Positions 52,125-60,192 of a stretch of 64,000 nt of DNA are shown here, piece by piece; the stretch's first letter is position 1; the number at the start of each line of letters is the position of its first letter. The notes beneath the pieces were generated by a model. That model did not search any database. It saw only the letters and a list, made by a program, of their open reading frames with translations, and was not told the DNA's origin. This stretch comes from QYOJ01 sp043810345 (GTDB lineage: Bacteria > Bacteroidota > Bacteroidia > Bacteroidales > FEN-979): the NCBI GenBank assembly GCA_043810345.1, contig JBDROF010000049.1, positions 1-64,000 of the forward strand. The letters are read 5' to 3'. Position numbers and translations under genes: made by a program.

Positions 52125-53816
52125 ATGAAGCAATTAATCGAATGCGTTCCCAACTTCTCCGAAGGCCGCGACATGGCTATCATCAAACAGATTACCGACG
52201 AGATTGAAAAAGTTGAAGGGGTCAGGCTCCTGGATGTTGATTCGGGGATGGCGACCAACCGTACGGTGGTCACCTTTGTTGGCGCTCCTGACGCGGTGAT
52301 CGAAGCCGCTTTTCAGGCTGTGAAGAAGGCGGGCCAGGTGATCGATATGAGCAGGCATCACGGTGAACATCCCCGGTTTGGTGCCACCGATGTCTGTCCC
52401 CTGGTACCGGTAGCCAACATCACGATGGAAGAGACGGCAAAATACGCGCACATACTGGCTGAACGAATCGGCCGGGAGCTGGAGATCCCGGTCTACTGTT
52501 ATGAACATGCAGCTTTCACATCCGACCGACGTAATCTGGCCAACTGCAGGGCAGGGGAGTATGAAGGGTTGCCCGATAAGCTGAAAGACTCGAAATGGAA
52601 ACCTGACTTTGGTCCGGCCAAATTCAATCAGAGAAGCGGAGCCACGGCTGTTGGCGCCCGGGACTTTTTGGTGGCCTACAACGTCAACCTGAACACCACC
52701 TCCACCCGCCGGGCCAACGCCATTGCGTTTGATATCCGGGAACGTGGTCGTCCTGCCCGGGAGAGAGATCCCATTACCGGGAAGAAGAAACTGGATAAGA
52801 ATGAAAAGGAGGTCTGGATCCCCGGGGCGTTAAAAGCCTGCAAAGCGATCGGCTGGTTCATCGAGGAGTACGGTATCGCCCAAATCTCGATCAACCTCAC
52901 CAACATCAGCATCACGCCTGTTCATGTGGCCTTTGAGGAGACCTGTAAAAAGGCACAGGAAAGGGGATTGCGGGTAACCGGGTCGGAGCTGGTCGGACTG
53001 ATCCCCAAAAGGGCTATGATCGATGCCGGCAAGTATTTCCTGAAAAAACAGCAACGGTCGGTAGGGATATCCGAAGAAGAGATCATCAGAATTGCCGTGA
53101 AATCACTCGGACTGGACGACTTGAAACCCTTCAACCCGAAAGAGAAGGTCATCGAATACCTGCTTGAAGATCCTTCGCAGGAGAAGCTGATCAGCATGAC
53201 CAGTAAAGGGTTTGCCAACGAAACAGCTTCCGAGTCACCAGCCCCGGGAGGAGGTTCGGTATCGGCCTACATCGGAGCTCTCGGAGTTTCACTCGGAACG
53301 ATGGTGGCCAACCTCTCCTCCCACAAAGCAGGATGGGACGATCGCTGGGAAGAGTTTTCCGAATGGGCTGAAAAAGGGCAGCAGATCAAAGATGAACTGC
53401 TCTACCTTGTGGATGAAGATACACGTGCCTTCAACCGGATCATGGAGGCGTTTGGCTTTCCGAAAGGAACCGATAAAGAGAAAGCGGCACGTACAGCTGC
53501 CATCCAGGAGGCTACCAAATATGCGATCGAAGTTCCCTTCCGGACGATGAAGTGTGCCTTTGAATCCATGAAGATCATAAAAGCCATGACGGAGACCGGG
53601 AATCCGAACTCGGTATCGGATGCTGGAGTGGGAGCACTTTGTGCACGTTCCGCTGTGATCGGTGCTTACTTGAATGTGCAGATCAACGCTTCAGGACTTA
53701 AAGATAAGGAGTACCTGGATGCCTTGTTGAAGGAAGCAGGAGAGATCGTAGAGAAGACAAAAGCAGCGGAGGAGGAGATTTTACTTACTGTTAATAGTAA
53801 GATAAAGTCGAAATAA
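52125..53816 (+). CDS. ftcD: Bifunctional glutamate formimidoyltransferase / formimidoyl-THF cyclodeaminase
   Basis: FtcD (563 residues) moves the formimino group from formimino-glutamate (HutI/HutU pathway product) to tetrahydrofolate and then deaminates it to methenyl-THF. N-terminal transferase (1-330): VPNFSEGRD, catalytic His in SRHHGEHPRFGATDVCPLVP (about 82), YGIAQISINLTN. C-terminal cyclodeaminase (about 350-563): SESPAPGGGSVSAYIGALG and LVDEDTRAFNRIMEAFGFPK. Both halves complete. It fits with hutI upstream as the final histidine-degradation steps feeding one-carbon units to folate. Confidence 0.97.
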   Translation: MKQLIECVPNFSEGRDMAIIKQITDEIEKVEGVRLLDVDSGMATNRTVVTFVGAPDAVIEAAFQAVKKAGQVIDMSRHHGEHPRFGATDVCPLVPVANITMEETAKYAHILAERIGRELEIPVYCYEHAAFTSDRRNLANCRAGEYEGLPDKLKDSKWKPDFGPAKFNQRSGATAVGARDFLVAYNVNLNTTSTRRANAIAFDIRERGRPARERDPITGKKKLDKNEKEVWIPGALKACKAIGWFIEEYGIAQISINLTNISITPVHVAFEETCKKAQERGLRVTGSELVGLIPKRAMIDAGKYFLKKQQRSVGISEEEIIRIAVKSLGLDDLKPFNPKEKVIEYLLEDPSQEKLISMTSKGFANETASESPAPGGGSVSAYIGALGVSLGTMVANLSSHKAGWDDRWEEFSEWAEKGQQIKDELLYLVDEDTRAFNRIMEAFGFPKGTDKEKAARTAAIQEATKYAIEVPFRTMKCAFESMKIIKAMTETGNPNSVSDAGVGALCARSAVIGAYLNVQINASGLKDKEYLDALLKEAGEIVEKTKAAEEEILLTVNSKIKSK

Positions 53817-53901
53817 GTCAGGAAGGATGATAATTCGTGTCATTGGCTCCGCCGAGCTCCGCTTCGCTCCGGTTCGTCATTCATGCTCATTCAGAAAGGG
53901 T

Positions 53902-54372
53902 CTAGTTGATCCAGATTGGGTTTTCCGTACCTCCGTGGCAGGAGTTACAGTTACCCGTAGGGGCCAGAATAGGCATGGTTTTTATGTCACCCGAGATGCC
54001 CCTCATTTGGGGATAGGCTCCCAATGCAGGCAGGATAGAGGAGGTGGTAAAGAAATTCCCATTAGAATCTACCTCCAGGGTGGCAACCAGCAATCCGGTA
54101 CCTCCAGCCTTAGTCCAGAAATAGAGAATCCCGTCTGGCGATGGGGTGATCAGATCAGGTTTGTAAACAGAACCGGCAACCCCAAAGGCATAGTTACCCG
54201 TGCCGCCCGCTTTGTGGCAACTTATGCAGTCTTTTCCGTTTTTATGGCTGGTAGTTCCTCCGTTAACAGAATAGATGCTGCCGGAAGGAGGCGGAGACTC
54301 CTTTCTGGAACAACTCATCCACAGCAGTAGCATGATTGCCAGTATTGTCAAGGAATATCCTATCGGTTTCAT
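53902..54372 (-). CDS. Diheme c-type cytochrome-like lipoprotein
   Basis: A 156-residue lipoprotein (lipobox LWMSC, Cys about 21) with two heme c attachment motifs, CISCH (about residue 49) and CNSCH (about residue 143). A stretch (YAFGVAGSVYKPDLITPSPDGILYFW) lies between the motifs. It is expected at the envelope and may carry electrons, but the axial ligands and partner are unknown. It begins 21 bp after the giant surface protein gene on the same strand, so the two may be co-transcribed. Confidence 0.85.
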   Translation of the reverse strand: MKPIGYSLTILAIMLLLWMSCSRKESPPPSGSIYSVNGGTTSHKNGKDCISCHKAGGTGNYAFGVAGSVYKPDLITPSPDGILYFWTKAGGTGLLVATLEVDSNGNFFTTSSILPALGAYPQMRGISGDIKTMPILAPTGNCNSCHGGTENPIWIN

Positions 54373-54393
54373 ATAACTATAAGAAATTCGAAA

Positions 54394-57300
54394 TTAATCT
54401 TTCAGACATCTCCCCAGAAACGCATTGATCTGACGCGACGGATAGAATGACACACTGGGGGTATACTCAATATCCGCTACCACTTCATTCATTCCATGTG
54501 CCCAGGCTTTATCATCACCGCGAGAGGTAGAAGACCAGAACATGGTAGAGTTCAGGATTGCATCTGACACCCTGAATTTCCATACCGAATTGTGGAACCT
54601 AATTCCGGACATCAGGGCGTTGAATCCGGAATATCCACTGGATTTCAGTGCGCTTCCGGCAAAACCATTAGAGATGTAGAAGTTGAACAATGTGTTCCAG
54701 TCGGTTTCTGACGGAATATGCCATCCAGGGGGGCAGAATCCCTGGGCCCCGAGGTCGGTAGTGTAACACATGATTTCATTCCATTGGTAGAGTCCCCCGT
54801 AGTTGGTGCAGTTGGCTGGATTGTCGTTGATGCAATACTTTTCAGGAACGCAATTGTCGCGCTGGACAAGCGATGAGGGAATGATGATGCCATAGTTCAG
54901 GTTGGCTGCCATCCAGCACTGAGGGCCTATTTGAACGGTCGGATAGGTACGGTTGTCCCGGATATCCGTGAAAGTATCGTCACAGGAGAAGAGAGCGGGT
55001 TCCACTACCGTGATGTGGATGGAGTCGATGCTATCACAGCCGTAGGTATTGATGTAATAATAGGTGATGGTGTGGCGTCCGGTATCAGCTATCGCTGGAA
55101 AGAATCGCCCACTATTTACACCGGTCCCGGCAAAGGTGCCTCCTGGCGGATTACCACCCTTCAGGGTAAATGGTTGCGCCTGGGTGGTGGTGAGGGTATC
55201 GAAACAAACTGTGAAGGAAACCACAGGCAGTGGATTGACGGTAACGACTGCCGAATTTTGTGTTCCCGTACATCCATTGGCTGTTGGGGTGACAAGGTAG
55301 GTCACAGTAGGTATCATGTATCCCGAATTGTATAATGTCTGCTGGATCAATATACCTGAACCGTCAGAATAGTTGTAAACAAATGGTGAAGAGCCTGTTG
55401 CCGTCCAGGAAAATGTGGTACCGGCCACATTGGACTGTAGGGTCAGGTCCGTGACCTGACCGGAACATAATGTCTGCCCATTCGGTGTAATAATCACATC
55501 TGCCACCGGGTAAACCACCACGGTGAAATCGGTTGAATCCCCGGTACATGTATTGGCGGTTGCAGCCACCCGGTAGGTCACGGAGTCAATCGTGTACCCT
55601 GAATTGGTCAATGGTTGAGCTATAACGGGACCGGAACCACTGCCGAATCCGGTAAGGCTGGCAGAACTGGCAAATGCCCGCCAGGCAAAGGTCGATCCGG
55701 TTACATCGGCCTGTAGGGACAGGTTCGTAACCTGTCCATTGCAAATCGACTGACCATTCGGAACAGCAGTCACCACAGGTCTTGGGTTGACAGTCAGTAT
55801 CACCGGCATGGTGGTTCCCGGTGGACAGCCATTGGCCTCCGGGGTCACCTGGTAGGTCACCCATTCAATCGTTGCCCCGGCATTATCGATGATTTGGGCA
55901 ATCAAATCACCGGATCCATCAGCAAACCCAGAGAGGTTGGGTGAAGACGGTGTCGCCGTCCAGGTGAACGTGGCGCCGGTCACATGGGATTGCAGGGACA
56001 GGTTCGAAACCTGTCCCTCACAAACGGTTTCCCCGTTCGGTACAAAAAACACATCCGGAACCGGAAAAACGGTCACGGTGTAATCGGTGAGAGAACCGGG
56101 ACAACCGCTGTTTTCCGGGGTGATGTGGTAAGTGACGGTTTCGTTGTTAAATCCGGAATTCAACAGTGTCTGATCAATCAATGTTCCGGGTGCCAGGCTA
56201 TTGGAATAGCCGGCAATGAAGCCCGATGAACCGGTTGTTGTCCAGGTAAACAGCGTTCCTGCCACATTGGAAGTCAGGGTCAACCCGGTAGACTGTCCGT
56301 TGCAAATGGAGGAGTCCAACGGATTGTTGGTCAGGTAAGGGGAGGGAACCACGGTCACCACAAAATCCACGAGTATGCCATCGCATCCGTTGGCATGCGG
56401 TATAATGTGGTACGTGACTGTTTCGTTGCTATCTCCCAGGTTGATCAGGTTGTCGCCGATATGCGTCGAAGGGATAGCGTTATCGGAATACCCTGTGATG
56501 TTGGCCGAGGATCCCGTAGCGGTCCAGGTAAAGAGGGTTCCGGTTACGTTCGAGGTCAGGTCAATATCGGTATTGTTGTTATTGCAGATCTCTTTGGCCA
56601 GAGGGGAGTTGGAGAGATCCGGTACCGGATAAACGGTCACTGTATAGGTCCATATGTTCCCATTACACCCATTGGAAGAAGGGGTAACCTGGTAGGTCAC
56701 CCATTCGACATCATATCCCGTATTGAACAGGGTGTCATTCAGCGAGGTAGTGGGTGTGGGGTTGTTGGAAAAGCCGTTAACGAAAGCCGAGGAACCAGAG
56801 GCGGTCCAGGTAAACAAGGTGCCGGCGACATTCGAAAGCAGGGTCACTCCGCTGGGTTGACCATTGCAAATAGCCGTATCGGGCGGATTGTTGGCCAGAT
56901 CGGGTACCGGGAAAACCGTAACCACATAATTGGAATCCGGTCCGGCACATCCCGCCGCCGCAGGGGCAACCTGATAGGTCGCCCATTCTAAATCATACCC
57001 CGAATTGATCAGCGTCTGATCCAACAGGGTTGTTGGGATGGTTTGATCACCAAATCCGGAGATATTCCCGGATGATCCGGAAGCGGTCCAGGTAAACCAG
57101 GTATTGGTTACGTCCGAGGTCAATGTTACATTCGGCCCGGTATTGCTGCAAATCGAATCCCCTTTTGGCTGGTTGGTCAGGTGCGGCAGGGGTTTTACCC
57201 ATTGGGTGAATGTTGTGTCAAGACCTGTACAGTTGCTGGTAGCCGGCGTGATGGTATAAAGCACGCTTCCGGCTACCGGATCGGAATTGAAAAGTTGCTG

Positions 57301-60090
57301 GGCGATCAGCGGACCGGTACCATCATTGAAGCCGGAGACGTTTCCAACCCCCTGGGCAGAGGTCCAGGTATAGTCTGTCCCCAGAACGGTGGAGGTGAGG
57401 TTGATATTGGTAAACTCCTCCGAACAGATCGAGTCCCACATGGGGGATACCGTGAGCTCGGGTATGGGATCTACATAAACCTTGTAATCGGTGACTAAAC
57501 CGTTACAGGCGTTGGCAGTGGGAGTAAGGTGGTAGATTACCGAATCTCTGACCCATCCGGTTAACACGAGGGTCTGGTTAATGAGGGTAACGCCTGGCCC
57601 TGGATTTGCTAACCAGCCGTTGACATTTCCTGATGTTTGTGTACAGGTCCAGGTGAATGTTGTGTTGGCAACATTGGAGGTCAGGGTGATGCCGGTATTC
57701 AGGTTGTGGCATTGGGACTGAACCGCCGGATTGTTGGAGAGATCCGGGGTGGGATAAACAGCTACCTTATAATCAGTAGAGTCGCCGGCACATCCGTTGG
57801 CATGGGGAACAAGCCGGTAATAGACCGTGTCGATGGAGTAACCGGAGTTGATCAACGTATGGTTGATGACCGTATCGCCCGGACCGCTATTGCTGCTGAA
57901 GCCGGCGATGTTCCCGGAGGTAGCAAAAGCCCGCCAGGTGAAGCTAGTACTGTCTACGTTGGACTGCAGGGTCAAACCGGTGGACTGATTGTTGCACTGA
58001 GACTGAACCGATGGTGTGTTGGAAAGGTCGGGGGTTGGGAATACCACCACCCGGTAATCGGTCGAGTCACCCTGACAGCTATTGGCCGACGGCATCAGGC
58101 GATAGGTCACCGTATCGATCGTATAGCCGGAATTGGACAGCGTCTGGTTAATCGTAGTGGTTCCCGGACCACTGTTTCCCGAATATCCGGAAAGGTTCGC
58201 CGAGGAACCATAGGCATTCCAGGTAAAGGTGGTGCCGTTGACGTTCGACTGCAGGCTCAACCCGGTGGGTTGACCATTACAAATAGCCGTATCGGGCGGA
58301 TTGTTGATCATGTCGGGAGTAGGATAAACGGCAACTTTGTAGATTACCGTATCGCCGAAACATCCGTAGGATTGGGGGAGAATATGATAATAAACCGTGT
58401 CGATATCGTATCCTGTATTCCATAATACCTGGTTGATCAGGGTGTCGGGGGAGGTGGTGTTGTTCGAGTATCCGTAAACGCTGTCTGAACTAGCAGTACA
58501 GATCCAGGTGAACCGTGTGGAATCGTTGTTGGACTCAAGGTCGATATTTGTTTCAGTACTGTCGCAGATCGATTTGACCAGCGTGGCATTGGACAGTACC
58601 GGGAGTGGATAGACCAGCACGGTGAAGAGCGTATCGAATCCTATGCATTCGTTATTACGCGGGGTGATGGTATAGACCACGCTGTCGATGGTGGCGCCGA
58701 CATTAATCAGGGTATCGTTCAAATAACTGGCAGGCACCGTATTATTGTTGTATCCGCTGATGTTGGTACTTAATGAGGTAGCTGTCCAGGTGAACAGGGT
58801 GCTGGAAACTTCCGAAATCAGGGTGATATCCGTGCTGGATCTGCTGCAGATCGCTATTCGCAGCGTATCGTTGCTGACATTGGGCAGTGAGTCGATGACA
58901 GTCGGTATAGTGATGGTATCGCTGCACCCTTCCGTAGAAAATGCGATAAGGGTGACGTCATAGGTCCCTGGATCGGCGAATATATGGTTCGGATTCTGCA
59001 CCCCCTCCAGGATCGGAGATCCGTCGTCGAAATCCCATTTCCAGTTTGTCACCTCGTTCTGGTTGACCGTACTGCTGTCGATAAAGGTGGTTGTTAGCCC
59101 TGCACAATTGTTATTGGATGTAAAATCGGCATCAATGACAGTGTAGCTCAAGGTTTGGCTGATGGTGACTACACAACCGTTATAGGCTGTAAGTGTGCAC
59201 AGGTATTCATCACCGGTGACCGGTGTCTGGATGATGATGGATTGAGTGGTATCCCCATTGATGGTGGTATCTCCGTTTGTGGTAGACCAGAGGTAATAGA
59301 ATCCGGGCGGAGCAGTCAATACAGCATTGGTATCACCCTCACACAGGGAGATTTGCAGGTCCAGTTTACTGCAGTATGTGTTGATATAGGCATAGCCGAA
59401 ATGGGCTGTCCAGTAACAGCTTCGTGTAATGAATACAATGGAAATTGTTTGCCCGACCCAGGGAGTCAGATTCATTCCAACGGTAGTCCAGTCTTTCCAG
59501 TAGGTGATATCCTGCGTCGGAGGATCGCATTGATGCCATTCCGGTAATCCCGGTTGGGCATACACATAGTAGTATCCGCATACAGAGTCAATAACAAATC
59601 CGTTTTCATCCTGAATCTCCACCCTGAAATTGGGCTGGGTAATGGAATCGTGAGTTGACCCACCTTCCTCCAGCAATACAGCATACCTGTATATAAACAG
59701 ATAATTTGTTGAATCAACGGTAGTCGTGTATTTCAACACCTGGCCTTTGTTCCCTGATATAGGTTCACCCAATCGGGCTGAAAAGGATTCTCCAGGGAAA
59801 ACGGTGATCAAGCTGTCACAGGAATTGGGATCAAGCGTTCCGGGACCAGGAATGATGAGATGACGTGTCGGATGAAAGCCGGCGTTTTGATAGGGATTAG
59901 CACGGGAGCCCCAAAAACCCTCCCAACCTTCAAATGTTCCAAGATTGAAATTGGAGTTGATACAGTTGGTCTCGAGTTGAGCCCGGGCGAATGGGGTAAT
60001 CCCAAAAGTGAATAGGAGCAGAAGAAAGAACCAGGGCAGGTAATTTCCGCACCTACTTGCGCCATGCGTGGAAGACCGAGTAAAAAGCAC
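54394..60090 (-). CDS. Giant surface protein with 13 PKD-like repeats and FISUMP domain
   Basis: 1898 residues from the GTG at 60088-60090 (upstream stop at 60100-60102; no ATG in range). Signal peptide to ARAQ (about 38), an N-terminal jelly-roll-like lectin or galactose-binding region (about 40-250), a PKD domain (WKWDFDDGSPILEGVQNPNHIF, about 345-395), 13 repeats of about 94 residues (about 400-1620), a short CFDTLTTTQAQPF module, and a C-terminal Fibrobacter-succinogenes major paralogous domain (FTDIRDNRTYPTVQIGPQCWMAANL to RCLKD). Each repeat has a Cys near either end, probably forming a disulfide. No T9SS tail. A structural or adhesive role is likely. First of three tandem paralogues. 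Confidence 0.93.
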   Translation of the reverse strand: MLFTRSSTHGASRCGNYLPWFFLLLLFTFGITPFARAQLETNCINSNFNLGTFEGWEGFWGSRANPYQNAGFHPTRHLIIPGPGTLDPNSCDSLITVFPGESFSARLGEPISGNKGQVLKYTTTVDSTNYLFIYRYAVLLEEGGSTHDSITQPNFRVEIQDENGFVIDSVCGYYYVYAQPGLPEWHQCDPPTQDITYWKDWTTVGMNLTPWVGQTISIVFITRSCYWTAHFGYAYINTYCSKLDLQISLCEGDTNAVLTAPPGFYYLWSTTNGDTTINGDTTQSIIIQTPVTGDEYLCTLTAYNGCVVTISQTLSYTVIDADFTSNNNCAGLTTTFIDSSTVNQNEVTNWKWDFDDGSPILEGVQNPNHIFADPGTYDVTLIAFSTEGCSDTITIPTVIDSLPNVSNDTLRIAICSRSSTDITLISEVSSTLFTWTATSLSTNISGYNNNTVPASYLNDTLINVGATIDSVVYTITPRNNECIGFDTLFTVLVYPLPVLSNATLVKSICDSTETNIDLESNNDSTRFTWICTASSDSVYGYSNNTTSPDTLINQVLWNTGYDIDTVYYHILPQSYGCFGDTVIYKVAVYPTPDMINNPPDTAICNGQPTGLSLQSNVNGTTFTWNAYGSSANLSGYSGNSGPGTTTINQTLSNSGYTIDTVTYRLMPSANSCQGDSTDYRVVVFPTPDLSNTPSVQSQCNNQSTGLTLQSNVDSTSFTWRAFATSGNIAGFSSNSGPGDTVINHTLINSGYSIDTVYYRLVPHANGCAGDSTDYKVAVYPTPDLSNNPAVQSQCHNLNTGITLTSNVANTTFTWTCTQTSGNVNGWLANPGPGVTLINQTLVLTGWVRDSVIYHLTPTANACNGLVTDYKVYVDPIPELTVSPMWDSICSEEFTNINLTSTVLGTDYTWTSAQGVGNVSGFNDGTGPLIAQQLFNSDPVAGSVLYTITPATSNCTGLDTTFTQWVKPLPHLTNQPKGDSICSNTGPNVTLTSDVTNTWFTWTASGSSGNISGFGDQTIPTTLLDQTLINSGYDLEWATYQVAPAAAGCAGPDSNYVVTVFPVPDLANNPPDTAICNGQPSGVTLLSNVAGTLFTWTASGSSAFVNGFSNNPTPTTSLNDTLFNTGYDVEWVTYQVTPSSNGCNGNIWTYTVTVYPVPDLSNSPLAKEICNNNNTDIDLTSNVTGTLFTWTATGSSANITGYSDNAIPSTHIGDNLINLGDSNETVTYHIIPHANGCDGILVDFVVTVVPSPYLTNNPLDSSICNGQSTGLTLTSNVAGTLFTWTTTGSSGFIAGYSNSLAPGTLIDQTLLNSGFNNETVTYHITPENSGCPGSLTDYTVTVFPVPDVFFVPNGETVCEGQVSNLSLQSHVTGATFTWTATPSSPNLSGFADGSGDLIAQIIDNAGATIEWVTYQVTPEANGCPPGTTMPVILTVNPRPVVTAVPNGQSICNGQVTNLSLQADVTGSTFAWRAFASSASLTGFGSGSGPVIAQPLTNSGYTIDSVTYRVAATANTCTGDSTDFTVVVYPVADVIITPNGQTLCSGQVTDLTLQSNVAGTTFSWTATGSSPFVYNYSDGSGILIQQTLYNSGYMIPTVTYLVTPTANGCTGTQNSAVVTVNPLPVVSFTVCFDTLTTTQAQPFTLKGGNPPGGTFAGTGVNSGRFFPAIADTGRHTITYYYINTYGCDSIDSIHITVVEPALFSCDDTFTDIRDNRTYPTVQIGPQCWMAANLNYGIIIPSSLVQRDNCVPEKYCINDNPANCTNYGGLYQWNEIMCYTTDLGAQGFCPPGWHIPSETDWNTLFNFYISNGFAGSALKSSGYSGFNALMSGIRFHNSVWKFRVSDAILNSTMFWSSTSRGDDKAWAHGMNEVVADIEYTPSVSFYPSRQINAFLGRCLKD
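55230..58900 (-). repeat. 13 tandem PKD-like modules of about 282 bp
   Basis: Protein-level repeats, each beginning P(D/V/Y)L(S/T)NxP with a Cys in (I/Q)C(N/H)(G/N)Q, a TFTWTA(T/S)GSS core, a NSGY(x)(I)(D)(T/S)VTY strand and NGC.G near the end. Copies are diverged enough that recent expansion is not apparent. Two related modules occur in the 60193-62955 protein. Confidence 0.92.
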
Positions 60091-60111
60091 TATAGGTGAT
60101 TATTTTTAGGA

Positions 60112-60119
60112 CAAATATA
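60112..60119 (-). promoter_or_regulatory. -7 box (TATATTTG) of the giant surface protein gene
   Basis: Exact TAnnTTTG match on minus, 21 bp before the GTG start. A perfect hairpin lies at 60132-60155, where the -33 region would be. Confidence 0.55.
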
Positions 60120-60131
60120 CATTTATTTTTA

Positions 60132-60155
60132 TAAGTCTGATAGCTTTCAGACTTA
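60132..60155. other. Perfect 9-bp hairpin upstream of the giant surface protein gene
   Basis: TAAGTCTGA / TCAGACTTA with a TAGCTT loop. No U-run follows directly on the minus strand, so it is not a classical terminator for the upstream gene. On the plus strand a TTTTTT lies 7 nt past it. It could be an operator overlapping the promoter, or a weak terminator. Confidence 0.55.
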
Positions 60156-60192
60156 GACAGGCTTTTTTCTAAAAGGTTGTACCGGTTCGACC

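Noticed and set aside
53850..53885. GC-rich bidirectional terminator between ftcD and the cytochrome gene
   Set aside because: Only short imperfect stems and no T-run on either strand.
57637..58425. 262-residue frame antisense to the PKD-like repeats
   Set aside because: Arises from the repeated structure of the coding strand; several similar shadows occur along the same gene.
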